64,000 nucleotides of DNA from Epiperipatus broadwayi (GCA_028023455.1 JAQFVV010006208.1:4944963-5008962), one strand, 5' to 3'; positions 25,878 through 37,624 are shown, counted from the first letter of the stretch. Program-made: numbers and translations. The notes: generated by a model from the sequence alone, not told the origin.

Positions 25878-25929
25878 CTGCTGCAAAAAAGCCAGAAAAA
25901 GTGGAACTATATGAAACAGTAGAAGAAAT
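25878..25929 (+). CDS. Titin-like protein, 52-bp linker exon
   Basis: A very short exon bounded by TTTTATTAG and GTAAGA. Read from phase 1 it gives AAAKKPEKVELYETVEE and leaves in phase 2, with two bases (AT) carried to the next exon. The exon at 31376 is the only one in the window that accepts phase 2, and joining them makes an ATA codon with no stop. The Lys/Pro/Glu/Val content is PEVK-like. It was identified by its splice signals and phase match rather than by length, so a chance call is possible but unlikely. Confidence 0.7.
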
Positions 25930-26064
25930 GTAAGAATTGTTTTTAAGAGTTGGTATATCTTTTTTTTTAAATATATGTTTAGTGATCTGTTTGTCATTAA
26001 TTGCTTGCTTATTTTTGAAATGAGTTTGTTTTGCAAATGTATTAGTAAAATCGTTTATAAATAT

Positions 26065-26560
26065 AGGGGATTTGAACTCAGACTTTCAAGCACCCTTCAA
26101 CTATCCATACTATCTCATACCATTGATACACATGACCACATACACGTAGAAAAGATAAATAACCATAATATATATATTTCATGCTAAACCAGCACTCATT
26201 TGTTGGTCAGATTATCATCTCCCACCCAAAATAGTTTATGTAATAAGAGGGATTTGAACTTAGGAATTTTCAATATATTCATCCTCCGTTCCAGTTCAAG
26301 CAACCGATACACATGACCACATACATATGAAAAAGATACATGATCCCCAATATATGTATTTCGTGCGGAATCAACACTTATCAATTGAGCCGAATCATAA
26401 TCTTCCGCACATATTTACAATCAGTGCTCAGTGTACATTAAGATAACAATTCTTCAAACTTTAATAGACAGGCTTTAATCTTTTCACCCTTCCAACTATT
26501 CAACCATCCATTTCATTTAAAATCCATTGATGGAACATTCAAAGCCCTTATTGGATTTGA
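26065..26560. repeat. Foldback family B, left-arm sequences
   Basis: GGGGATTTGAACTCAGACTT at about 26068 and a related GAGGGATTTGAACTTAGGAA at about 26248 lie in the same orientation. Each is followed by a CATGACCACATACA block and an ATCATCTCCCA or ATCTTCCGCAC block. This looks like two overlapping or nested copies, both lacking the right arm. Confidence 0.65.
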
Positions 26561-26669
26561 TATTGTAGTCATACCCATGTAGATATTATGCTAATCTAAC
26601 ACCTCATATTATAAGATCATTACAATCTTTTTCAAGAAGTATAATAACTACTTTTTCCTATTACATTGC

Positions 26670-26920
26670 CAAATGTATACCATATAATACTCAATTGTCC
26701 AAGCACTTTACTACTTTTACAATGCTTTATTTTCCACCCTTTTCTACAGTTGACAATTACGATTGCCCCAGCAATCTTTTTCAGAACATTTTATCTCCTA
26801 ATCTCAATGTGTTCTGAAGAAGATTGCTGGAGCAATCAAAACTGTAAACTGTAGAAAAGGGTGGGAAATAAAGCAATGTAAAAGTAGTAAAGTGCTTGGA
26901 CAATTGAGTATTATATGGTA
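26670..26920. repeat. Near-perfect inverted repeat with long arms
   Basis: The left arm TACCATATAATACTCAATTG and the right arm CAATTGAGTATTATATGGTA are perfect inverted copies at their ends. The match continues inward for about 70 bases (for example GGACAATTGAG and CCACCCTTTTCTACAGT with their complements). The centre is an unpaired loop between two GCAATC blocks. A diverged relative of the inner part is visible at about 4530-4590. High arm identity suggests a young insertion. Confidence 0.85.
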
Positions 26921-27198
26921 TCATTACATATACATATATATTAATAGGAGAGGGATGGACTGAACTTATTCTAATATTATGTAACAGAGTTCCATAGCTT
27001 TTGATATGCTGAGGATTACTTTGAGAATTTTATATAGCCATTCATAAAGGATTATAGTCATTCTAACTACAGGGGAAGAGTCAAAAACAAAAAATAAGTT
27101 TCAGGGTTAAGCAAAAAAGGATTAGCATTTGATTTGTTATATAATTAAATGATATGTAAATAAGCATTTATTTTACAAAGCATATGTTTACAATTGTA

Positions 27199-27572
27199 TT
27201 ACATTCAAATATCAGCCTTTCAAGCTAATTGTGCATACGCTTTTGCGAGTGTTAATAATAATAAATGCTTATTTACATATGATTAAGTTTCAGTTAAGAG
27301 TGACATTTAATAAATTCTAGACAATTTCACCGACGTCATTTATTCAGACATCATATATAGTAATTTAAAGTGAGTTTTCCATCCCCACGCTTTCCTTGCC
27401 AGTACTTCAGATTTGCTCATATATAAGCATTTGAGTCGTAGGAATAAGTGGATTCATTTTATTCCTGCATAAATACTATATCTTGTATTGGAGAGAAAGT
27501 ATTCATTTATTATTATTAACACTCGCAAAAGTGTATGCACAATTAGCTTGAAAGGCTGATATTTGAATGTAA
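27199..27572. repeat. Inverted repeat, about 70-bp arms
   Basis: TTACATTCAAATATCAGCCT at the left end and AGGCTGATATTTGAATGTAA at the right end are exact inverted copies. The arms continue through AGCTAATTGTGCATACGC and its complement. The roughly 235-base centre has no open frame of note. Confidence 0.85.
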
Positions 27573-28159
27573 TAATTAAATGATGAAAATATGAACACAA
27601 AATAACCACAAGATTCTAATTATATCAAGTGTTACCATTAGTTTTTTTGATAGTTTTATCTTTTAGTTTTGATTAACACATTACTAAGTGAATAAACACA
27701 TGTCTTGGATCAATTATTTGTATCACTGTTACATTTACCATGTGATTATATATATATATAAACACAAATTAGTAAAATATACTTTATTAATGAAACAAAT
27801 ATGCATATTTACACTATATGTAATGTTATATCATAGTCTGCTACTGTTGGCAAAATGTAGTTTCTGGGTGCTGTATAGCTATAGAAAGGAAGAATGTCAG
27901 GCACCCTTAGTACTTTACCTACCACTTCCAGCTGTATCATGACAGCTTGCCTCATGAGTACATACATACACAAGTTTTCTTTGCGTCTGCTTTCGATTTT
28001 AGCAGCTTCCAATCCTAGTTATTGACCTGTCTCACTGTTTTAACCGCATAGTGGACGACTGGTGTACTGCTATTTAACTTTAACACTTATTGCCTAGCCT
28101 TACCTCTAAATGGTTTTATTATTTATAGCCAGATCTCTTTCCACAATAAAAACAGATTC

Positions 28160-28245
28160 ACAGAGGATCATCACCTATTGGCCCGTTCTTGCCATTGGAC
28201 ATACGTTATCTATATGTATGTCCATTGATCCACGGTGATGAATGC
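28160..28245. repeat. Short hairpin-forming palindrome
   Basis: GGACATACG and TATGTCC flank a TTATCTATATG centre, and an outer GATCATCACC pairs imperfectly with GGTGATGA. It is a compact imperfect palindrome of unknown role. Confidence 0.45.
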
Positions 28246-28864
28246 TCAGTTCGATCAAGATAAAAATGGAATCTGGATTATTCCATTATTTGAAGGGAAG
28301 ATCACATATCAATGCAATTTCAACCTACATATTTTCTATTCATCAAAATATAATCCAATTTCTCTCTCTCTTCACTTATATTTTTTTTTAATGAATTTTT
28401 CTTCAAAAGAAATACCAAAATGTTTTTTTCTTTTACTACAAATTCATGAGTTTATACATTAAAATCGTTCTTGCTAATAATAAATGTTGTTTGGTTTGTT
28501 CAAAAATATTCTGTACTTTTTTTTTCAGCAGAATGTGAATTTTTTTTTAGTTCATACATCTAAACTGTAATAATAACAATCAACCCTTAAGCTATCAACA
28601 ATCTCAATCTGTAGTCAAGGCAACCTCCTTAAACAATGAAGGTGATACCACCTTTATCTATTGATATATTTATATAGACATTATAGATGACAGATTGACC
28701 AAGGAGTGTGAGATTAATAATACAAAAGAGTTTAAATAATCAGGCAAATATAACCTGTTCTGAAAACAGATTAATAAGTAGTCATTTATAACTTCCAAAT
28801 TCCATATAAAGTATATATTTACTAAGACAGTAAAGTCAATTACTAAGGCTTTAATAGTTTTATA

Positions 28865-29580
28865 AATATAGATGATAACAATTAACTCTTAAGTTACCAA
28901 CGATCTCAACCTATAGTCAAGGCAACCTCCTTAAATGACTGCTTGGGCAAGTTGCAATGTTTAGTGTCTATATAAATATATCAGACTATTGATATTTTGT
29001 GAATCTAAAGAGAATTAAAAGAAAAGATTAATTAAATGCTATGGGTGGAGTATACTAATATATGGTTGTGAAACATGGACAATGAGTAATAAAATTACTA
29101 ACCGATGGGAAGCCTTTGAAATGTGGACATGGCAAAGAATGGAAAAAATCTGTTGGAAAAATAACAAATGAAGAAGTTTTAAGAAGAGTAAATGGAAAAA
29201 AGAAGATTAATTGAGGAAATCAGAGAGAGAAAGAGAAACTGGATTGGACATATGTTTAGAAGAAATTATAGTTTAATGAAAGATGTTTTGAAAGAAAGAA
29301 TGGAAGTAAGAAGAAAGAACAGAAGAGATTGACATTGTTGGATGATATAAGAGATTGAAAGAGTTATATGGAATTGAAGAGCTGGGCAAGGAATAGAATG
29401 GAAAAATGGATAATTGATGATGTGGCTATTGTCTGGACCTGTCCCTTTGACAGAATACTGTTGATAATGATAGATAAAAGTGATACCACCCTTATTGTTT
29501 AATGAGGTTGACTTGACTACAGGTTGAGATTGTTGATAATGTAAGGGTTAATTGTTATTATCTCCATTTATAAACTTGTT
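28865..29580. repeat. Family C foldback enclosing a LINE remnant
   Basis: The left block GATGATAACAATTAACTCTT, with TAGTCAAGGCAACCTCC, at 28865-28945 is the inverted copy of the right block CTACAGGTTGAGATTGTTGA with GGGTTAATTGTTATTATC at 29475-29565. The LINE reverse-transcriptase remnant lies between them. A third family C block sits at 28570-28660. Confidence 0.7.
29030..29460 (+). pseudogene. LINE (non-LTR) reverse-transcriptase remnant
   Basis: The + strand reads LIYGCETWTMSNKITNRWEA, then FEMWTWQRMEKICW. After a frameshift it reads TNEEVLRRVNG and then WIGHMFRR. This is the signature downstream of the reverse-transcriptase palm in many non-LTR elements (YG-E-W, EAF-W-W-R, WIGH--R). Several frameshifts and stops show it is dead. 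The tail TTGATAATGATAGATAA could be a microsatellite-like LINE 3' end. Confidence 0.75.
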
Positions 29581-30054
29581 AAAGTTGTAGTAATTGGATT
29601 TATAGTCTTACTAAATTATCTAGTAAGTTAATTTTATGTCTTACTTGCCATCATTTTTTTCAATTTTGCTCTTTATCTTTAATTTATAATGAATCTCATT
29701 TCAGCTATTTTTTTAATATTTGAACCTTTATTGTAAAGTACATTTTCATTTCTCAAGTCTCGAAATCTTTTCTTCTACTTCACTAAATCTAATAAAATCC
29801 ATTCAATATTAGTTCTTCCAAGTGTCCAAAAAGTCTCTAGAGTTATAGATATATAAATGAAAAGACATCATCAAATAATCACTTACATTCATTTATTCAT
29901 AGTATTCTCTACTTTTGGTCAACAGCTGCTTAACTTCAGTAATGACCAAACGGTCTCCAGAAAATTAAGCCTACCATTTACTATTGCACTGACTAGTGCT
30001 GATATTATTTGTGAATATGGTAAGAATAAAAGAAACGTAGACTTACCACCTAAA

Positions 30055-30500
30055 CAAGGAATATGTCTAAATGCGCTAAAACGCAGGCAATGATGAAGCT
30101 AAGCACAAATTGTAATAGTAATTAGCCAAGCATTTAGTAAATCCGATACATCTTTTTAGAACACCAAAGGGCCACAGGCCATATGTTTGAATCATTTTCT
30201 GCTTCCATGCTTAGAACGCCATGACTCTCAATGTAAAATCAAAGAAGCATGGCTTATAGTTAACAACACCTACACTATAATTTGAAAGGAAGTATGCTTT
30301 TCCCAATCCAAAAAATGGACTTTCTAATCCACTTTGCGTATATTTAAATATTTGTCACATACATATTCTATCATGCTCACACAACCCATTCGCTATAATT
30401 ACGGGAATAAAACTTTTCGAAAGCGCTCAGCCAATTAATATACAATTTGTACTTAGCTTCACCATTGCCTGCATTTTAGCGCATTTAGACATATTGTGAA
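30055..30500 (+). pseudogene. Penelope-like element remnant with inverted end copies
   Basis: The frame at about 30235-30310 reads CKIKEAWLIVNNTYTI and then KEVCFSQSKKW, matching the C-terminal region of the copy at 48901. The flanks are inverted copies: ATATGTCTAAATGCGCTAAA with CAATGATGAAGCTAAG on the left, and CTTAGCTTCACCATTGCCTG with TTTAGCGCATTTAGACATAT on the right. Penelope-like elements are known to carry direct or inverted terminal copies. The coding part is truncated and broken. Confidence 0.55.
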
Positions 30501-30954
30501 TATTGTAAATAAAGAACTTTTTATTTGTGCAATTAGTACCAGCAGTTTAGACAGTTTTTTTCCCAGAAATAATTCATTGTAGAAAACATGTAATTAAAAG
30601 AAATAAATAATTGTTGTGCAAATGAGATATAAAAAGAACGCTCAAAAAGTTTTATGAGACGTGGTGCAATAATAACTGTCGAGAGGAACAAAGCACTGTT
30701 GAAAGTTAATGGCTTCTTTCATAAAGGGTAGAAAAGTTTACTTAGAAAATATAACCTAAATGGACGAAATGAAATCATATTAGTGTACTATAAGTAAGCA
30801 CCCATTGTTAGGGAACTGTAATTAATAGTGGTTAGTGAAAAAATGCAATAGACTTCCTCTTGTAGTTATCTCCAAATTATTATGGGGAAAAATAGTTATT
30901 TTGGTTAATATTATAATTTCAGGATATACATTTATATTAGTACTAATAATTCAG

Positions 30955-31078
30955 TAAAAAGCTAGAAACTAGTTTGAATATATTGGATGAGGAGGCACTA
31001 GATAGGGATTTTATGCATAAACCTTCTTGCATTCATTGATTCCACTGAGTGGCACCACTGTATAGAGAGTTTACCTTC
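30955..31078 (-). repeat. Foldback family A, right arm only
   Basis: It carries AAGCTAGAAACTAGTTTGAA, GGCACTAGATAGGGATTTTA and the end GGCACCACTGTATAGAGAG, the right half of a family A copy without its left arm. Confidence 0.75.
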
Positions 31079-31375
31079 TGCGTAAACTGAAGATTTTTTC
31101 AAGTTTTTATTTAGTAAGGATTTTTTTTTTTTATGAAGTCAACCCATAATCATACAAGTTAACCATCCAATATGAATCCATGTATAGATATTTAATTATA
31201 TTTAAGGTTAAAACAAAGATGGAAACTTAGTAAGTCTGGTGAGTAATATTTTTTTCTGTCATTGTCTTCTATGAAGTCTATTGCAGAGATCTTTACCTAT
31301 AGTAGATTATTTTAAAAGCTATTTTTTGTAAACATTATTAATTTGCTATTAATTAATTTATATTTTTTACTGTAG

Positions 31376-32190
31376 ATCTATATCAAAAGCACCGGAAGCA
31401 AAAGCTGAAGAATTAATCGAAGAATTTATTAAAGGAACTGTTACAATTAAAGAATCTCAGAAAATTGAACAAGCTCCAGAAGATATTACAGTTTTGTCTC
31501 AGGAAATTCAAATTTCTACACATGCCGTGAAGATTGATGCTACTTTGAAGTCCACCGATGAAACTATAGAATTCATTTTGGAAAAACCTTCCAAAATTGA
31601 AACTGTAGAAGAAATTGTTGAAATTGAAGTTAAAAAGCCTAAAGTTGTAACCGAAATTAAAGAGGAGATAACAGAAAAAATCATTACTGAGCAACCCGTT
31701 ATTGAAATCAAAGAGATTTCAGAATTGAGTATTACTCAGATATTAGACAAGCAGATTGCGGAAGTAGTTGAAGCTCAGTTTCGTGCACAAAAGCCAGAAA
31801 AAGAAACTGATGAAAAGGTACAAGAACTTGAAGAAGAAGGTCCAGAAATAAGTTTTATATTAGAAAAACCTATGTTTATAGAAACTGCACTTCAAAAAGT
31901 GGAAGATGTTTTAATAGCAGAAAAGAAAGAAGTAATAGTTCTGGAAGATATAGCACAAACAAAAGATATTATAAACGTGGTATCAAGACCAGTAACTGAA
32001 GAATTTACAGAAGCTGAATTTATAATTGGAAAACCTGAAACTATTGAAGATATAGTGACAGTTCAAATTGAGAAAGGAAGATCAGAAATTTTAATAGAGG
32101 TGTCAGGCAAGCCAGAAATTATTACTGCTCCAGTTTCTTCACAAATTATGGTTACCCCAGAAGTTACTGAAGTTTTATCGGTAGTTGAAA
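31376..32190 (+). CDS. Titin-like protein, 815-bp Glu/Ile/Lys-rich exon
   Basis: The exon enters in phase 2 after TTTTTTACTGTAG and leaves in phase 1 at GTAAGT. It encodes about 271 residues with no stop, beginning SISKAPEAKAEELIEEF and ending PEVTEVLSVVE. Composition is acidic with many Ile, Val, Lys and Pro. A motif recurs three times: EFILEKPSKIET near codons 62-73, SFILEKPMFIET near 161-172, and EFIIGKPETIED near 215-226. This suggests old, decayed repeats rather than a globular domain. Together with the preceding 52-bp exon it makes exactly 289 codons. A spacer or elastic role between the two large arrays is inferred. Short antisense frames over it are shadows. Confidence 0.88.
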
Positions 32191-33289
32191 GTAAGTGACA
32201 CAAATAACCTTTCAGTACTTAATCATATTGCATTTAAAAGCCTCCTTAGCCTTTTTAAATTACAGTAGTTATATATAATAATAATTTGTTAAAATTTTCA
32301 AATGTTTATATTCATAATAAATATGTTATGTGGCATTATAATCTAATTAATTTCAGAGTAGTTGGCTGTGAAAAAAACGGAATCTTGTCTTGAGCCTCAG
32401 TATCAATTTAATAATAGATAGTTAGACTCTTTTAAAATTTTCAAATTATGTATCTTCAATTAATAGTCTTGCAATCATAATACAATTCTATCAGAGTGCA
32501 ATGTAATTATGATAAATCTTTAAAAAATGTAAAGGGAAGAGAAAGTGTATCAGTCAAATGCTCATGATATATATAATTGTTCATTCTTTAACAAAATTTT
32601 AAAAAACAAAAGGATTATAGTAGGTGTGATTAAATTTTCAAAGCAAAAAATATGACTGGATGTTTGTATTATTTTCCATTGCTATAGGTTGAGTGGTATG
32701 GATAAAAACTAGTACTATAACTAGATGGTAATAAAATTATATATATAATTCACAGTTAATGAATAATAATAATATATAAGAGTTATATACATATACAACG
32801 AATGTTACTGCATAGTTTTTAGCAGTTTATTTCAATTAATGTCTCAGAAGGTTGACCTTTTTGTTTTGATGGAATGACGTGAACAAACAAGTTATATGAT
32901 CAGCAATAATTATTATAACCCAGTGGATACAGCTAGCTATACATATGTTATGGCAAATTAGTACTTTACCTATAGTTCTCTCTGAAGGCAAGGTTAGTCC
33001 TGCTGTATATACAACTAATCCTGGTTTTTGACTCAGAACACTGTATCCTTGTTGTTGAGCATACATGACTAACTGGCAATATTTTCCTCTATTGTTTTGT
33101 GTAGTATTTTTTATGTGAGTTGAGTGGAATCTACGAATATTGTTTTCTGGTTGCAACTGCTCTCTACGTTTATCGGAATGTTAATGTGTGTGGATGAAAT
33201 AAGAGTATCTAGATAAGTTTAAGTATTGTCTGAGGACTAATCTTTATATTTAGACGTACAATATATGTAACTTTATAAACAGTGAGGAT

Positions 33290-33570
33290 TGCCAATTCCT
33301 CTACAAGCTTTATGATAAATGCTTAGCCAGAGCCAGCACTTAAAATATCTCTGTCAGGAACCCCTCCCCAAACCCTTGACCATGGTTTCGTGCTTTGGCA
33401 CTCCTCAGAGAGGTGTCAGGGTAGGTTCAGACACTAGATCTGAAAATACCAACCCAAAGCCAAGCACTTATCTAAAAGTTATCTATTGAGTGGAAAATCT
33501 GAAATTTTCAGACATCTACATGTCTTCAAACCCAGCTATCCAACTCAAATAGCTATATGGGGCAGATAGA
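33290..33570 (-). repeat. Repeat family E fragment, relatively GC-rich
   Basis: It reads as the reverse complement of the block at 396-510: TAGATCTGAAAATACCAACC, CTTATCTAAAAG and GTCTTCAAACCCAGC all have counterparts there. A shorter relative (CTTTATCTAAGGGATAACTA) lies at about 37490-37545. The CCCCTCCCCAAACCC stretch makes it stand out from its AT-rich surroundings. Confidence 0.55.
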
Positions 33571-33645
33571 TCTTCAGCCATACCATATATTAGTAGTCAT
33601 AGCAATATAAAAAATTGCATAAGACTTTTGGCAGAGACTATAAAT

Positions 33646-33747
33646 AGTCAAAATAAGAGTCATAGACCAATTCATAGATCACATGACCCTATCTCTTAAG
33701 CTTGCCATGTGACCTATGAATTGGTCTATGATTCTCATTTTGACTAT
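33646..33747. repeat. Compact inverted repeat
   Basis: AGTCAAAATAAGAGTCATAG and CTATGATTCTCATTTTGACT are near-exact inverted ends. The arms continue through ACCAATTCATAG and its complement, giving a hairpin of about 100 bases with a short loop. Confidence 0.8.
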
Positions 33748-34370
33748 ATGTAACTTTACTTTGAAAATGTTAAAAAGCAGCCTAATGAGGAATTTTAAAA
33801 TCAGTTTTCTTTTAGAATTAAAGTATATTAACTAATTGCGAAAGATAATTAAAATAATTTAAGTTATATCAGATTTTGATGTAAAAAAAGTAGATTGAAG
33901 AGTTATATTGTTTTTTACTTTTATTTTTGATTCATTAAAATGTTTGTTTAAAATATTGCCTTTGAAGATTAATATTAATTCAAATTACAGTACTTGAAAA
34001 ACAGTATCAATAAAAATGCCATAAAAGTGTGCAAAATGAAAAGGATAAGGATATGAATGAATTAGGGTTAGATTTGAATAACATTTTGTTTTATTGGGAT
34101 AAAAGAACAATAGTTATAAAAACATCCATTACATGAAAAAAGAGGAAGAGTTACGCAAATGTTAAATTAGTTTGTCTGAAGGGTGTAATATCGTTGTTTG
34201 TGAAAGGTCTGAGCAACTTAATACTGATAAATACAGGATAGTGACTTACAGCTGTGGGTTTAATTTGAGTTAAGGATGTGTTACTTTGACTGGTTAGGAA
34301 AGTACTTATCAAAGAAAGATTTTTATAAATATCCATTGTTTCTTAATCAAGGAAATATTTAAATGTTATA

Positions 34371-34575
34371 TATAGAGCTGGCAAATAAGCTCTTAACAAG
34401 CTTTGCAGAATATCCTCAATCCCAGACCGGTTTCTGCTACTTGTTTCATCAGTGAGATGCTTTTAATGCTTGAATATTCTAGCACCTCACTGAGGAAGCC
34501 GGTAGCAGAAGCCGGTCTGGGGTTGAGGATATTTTGCAAAGCTTGTTAAGAGCTTATTTGTGAGCTCTATATATA
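34371..34575. repeat. Foldback family D, complete copy
   Basis: The left arm runs AAATAAGCTCTTAACAAGCT and on to AGACCGGTTTCTGCTAC. The right arm GTAGCAGAAGCCGGTCTGGG runs to AGCTTGTTAAGAGCTTATTT. Both sit inside AGAGCTGG/GAGCTCTATATA edges. A second complete copy is at 37358-37624. Confidence 0.85.
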
Positions 34576-35305
34576 ACATTTGTAATACAAGTTTGTTAAA
34601 TTAGGTCATGTGACATATGACTTATTGATGTAGAGTGCTATTTATTTATAGCTCTCAGAAATGTAGTTTACTTCCATTTAATTTATATATATATAAATAC
34701 ATGAAATCAGTCAATACTTAAATCATACCAATATTAGTAACATTGTCAATCTGTTATCAAGGCAACCTCCTTTAAACAATATATATATATAACCAGATGT
34801 GAGTGACCTATGTAAAGGTCATGGGTTTTTTTAATTGGTTGTTTTAACAAATTTAAAGTTTTGTTTTTGTTTTTTTATTATTTTCAATTGTGAATTCTCA
34901 CTGAGGAAGCCAGTAGCAGAAGCCAGTCTGGGGTTGAGGATATTTTGCAAAGCTTGTTAAGAGCTTATTTGTGAGCTCTATATATAACATTTGTAATACA
35001 AGCATGTTAAATTAGGTCATGTGACATATGACTTATTGATGTAGGGTGCTATTTATTTATAGCTCTCAGAAATGTAGTTTACTTCCATTTAATTTATATA
35101 TATAAATACATGAAATCAGTCAACACTTAAACCATACCAATATTAGTAACATTGTCAATCTGTTATCAAGGCAACCTCCTTTAAACAATATATATATATA
35201 ACCAGATGTGAGTGACCTATGTAAAGGTCATGGTTTTTTTTAATTGGTTGTTTTAACAAATTTAAAGTTTTGTTTTTGTTTTTTTTATTATTTTCAATTG
35301 TGAAT
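34486..35305. repeat. 411-bp tandem duplication
   Basis: The segment starting CTCACTGAGGAAGCC at 34486 recurs starting at 34897 and stays nearly identical through GGTCATGTGACATATGACTT, CAAGGCAACCTCCTTTAAAC and ATTTTCAATTGTGAAT. Differences are single bases and small changes in TA and T runs, so the duplication is recent. It includes the family D right arm and a family C block. Confidence 0.9.
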
Positions 35306-35824
35306 TTGATAGTGTTATAGACAAATGTAATAGTTTTTTTAAATTTGGCTGAATACACAAAACTATTAATAAGCTAAATTAAAATTTAAAATTTTAAATG
35401 TATCGGCTATATTTGATATGTGAATTTGACAGCATTACAGACAACTGCTTCATAAATATGGTTTGTTAATGGCAGAATTAATATGCTTTGTAATATAAAT
35501 GTAATAGTTTTTTTTAATTGGTTGTGAATTTAACACATAACAGCATTACGGAAAAACATACATTCAAATAGAAACATGACAGAATTATGAACAAACATTC
35601 ACATGGATTTTATATAGAAGATATTGTAGATATAAAGATTAACTATCAAGAAAAGATGTGGCATAAAGACAGAATTGAACTGCATAAAATCAGAATTGTC
35701 TGTATTAATGCTTGTATGTTCTAATTTGATTACAAAAATATGTACTATGCTAGCACCATATACTTTATTAATGGATGTGTTTATTAAATTAAATATTTTT
35801 ATAGATTTATTATGATGTTTTTAC

Positions 35825-36400
35825 TTTCTTTATCAGAAAACTTTTCTTTTTGAAATTCTTCAACACCATGTTTAATCATTGTTCTCCAATGTATCCTATT
35901 ATCTGCAATATCTTCTCAATTAAAACAATTGACATTACACTTCTTTAAAATGTCTGAGATAATTCTTATAACATAGACAGGGTCTACCTCTCTCACAAAA
36001 ATCCATGGTCAAGTTCACTATAAAACACCATTTTAAGAAATCTTCTATTGTTCATTTATTTTACATGTCCAATCCAAAAGGTTAATTTTGACAATAGGGG
36101 TCTCAATAGTATTACATAAAACTGAAAAAAGTATTGATTGCTTTAATGATCTTGCCATCCATGTTTTACTTCCATACAATAAATTGGGATAAAATAACAG
36201 CTTGATATACATCTAACTTAGTTGCACTAGTTGATTTCCTGTTACGAAGTATTCTATTTTTTGTCTTGTTAAAAAGAAAACCTGCACACTGAAATCTGTG
36301 TTGTACCTCAGTACTTAAATCCATCTTTCTGCTTACAAAACTATGAAATACTGCTGATAAAGAAAAAAATTTTTTGAACATTAATTAGTAGAAAAAGTTT
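35825..36400 (-). pseudogene. LINE (non-LTR) reverse-transcriptase remnant, antisense
   Basis: On the minus strand the frame at 36166-36381 reads MDLSTEVQHRFQCAGFLFNK and then SATKLDVYQAVILSQFIVWK. This is the stretch leading to the conserved TK--Y-A-----L-YG region of non-LTR reverse transcriptases. Further on, toward lower coordinates, WIGHVK-MNNRRF-K and DHGF follow in changed frames, the usual downstream tail. Stops and frameshifts show decay. It lies opposite to the host gene. Confidence 0.75.
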
Positions 36401-37357
36401 AGACTACAGTGGCCCTAACGGGCAGACCTATTATACCCAACTTTAAAGGAGTGCTTTAACTGACATATGTAACAATAATGTATATATGTGAAATTTGTGG
36501 GAAATTAAACTAATTTTTTAACTTACTCAGATCTGTCTAAAGTCTCATTTATTTGACGCAAATTATCTACATACTCTTATGGAATTCATTTTATTACATA
36601 TTATCTATGGTATATACATATACAGTATTACAATTTATTCTTATATATTTATATAATATCAAGTAATATTAATATACAAATGGGAAAATGAGGTTTCAGT
36701 AAATTTATTATGATACTATTTAATGGTATTAGGGACAGAAAAAAATAAAGTTTTTATTAATAGCAGACAAACATATTTTCAATAATTTAACAGATTAGAT
36801 AATGGTTTTAAAAATCAGATAATCATTTATAGATTCACTCGATAAAAAGTATATATATATATGGGATGTTAAACAAAGTCAGCAACCAATGAGCTTTTTT
36901 CAAACATGAAAAATTTCTTCGTATCCAAACTTTTGAGAGTTTGTGTTTGTGTTAGGAGGATTGAAAACATTTTTACTTAGCAGTGGTATACCATTATAAA
37001 TTCTTATTTCCAATGTAGTATGTGAATGCAGAAATATTAATAACTGCATTTTCTTGGAAATATATATATATTTTAAAAAAGAATTGTTATTGAAATTGGT
37101 ATTGTTTAGGTGTGGATTATTTTCATGTATTTACATCCTCGACCATAATTGGCTTTATTTCTAAGTGTCACATAAGTTCATTCAATATTAGGCTGTATAT
37201 AAATATTAGGCTATATATAAAGGTGGGTATCCACCTTTATTGTAAAAAGGATGTTGACATGACAATAGATTGAGATTGTTGATTGATATTGGTATTGTAC
37301 AGGGGTGGACTGCTTTCATGTATTTTTATATATACTAATTTATTTTACATTATGTAT

Positions 37358-37624
37358 AAGGTTTGCAAATAAGCTCTTAACAAGCTTTGCAGAATATCTC
37401 CAACCCCAGACTGGTTTTTGCTACTGGCTTCCTCAGGAAGGGGTTAGAACATTCAAGCATTCGATTAAAAATACCAGAGCAAGTCCAGAACTTTATCTAA
37501 GGGATAACTATTAAGTAGAAAATCTGAAATTTTTGTACATTCATAAGCCAGTAGCAGAAACCAGTCTGGGGTTGGCGATATTCTGCAAAGCTTGTTAAGA
37601 GCTTATTTGCAAGCTCTATATATA
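37358..37624. repeat. Foldback family D, second copy
   Basis: GCAAATAAGCTCTTAACAAG on the left and CTTGTTAAGAGCTTATTTGC on the right are exact inverted copies. Between them lie AGACTGGTTTTTGCTAC and GTAGCAGAAACCAGTCT. The insert between the arms includes a family E-like piece. The copy ends only about 100 bases before the next coding exon. Confidence 0.85.

Larger units (their letters stand above)
25930..31375 (+). other. Intron 3 of the titin-like gene
   Basis: It begins GTAAGA and ends TTTTTTACTGTAG. It is packed with repeats: family B arms at 26065-26560, long inverted repeats at 26670-26920 and 27199-27572, a family C foldback around a LINE remnant at 28865-29580, a Penelope-like remnant at 30055-30500 and a family A right arm at 30955-31078. 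The less AT-rich stretch at 27840-28250 carries small open frames without recognisable domains. Confidence 0.75.

Noticed and set aside
32836-33156. 106-codon antisense frame in intron 4
   Set aside because: No recognisable domain, no splice or promoter context, and composition not clearly coding. It could be a transposon scrap but cannot be supported.
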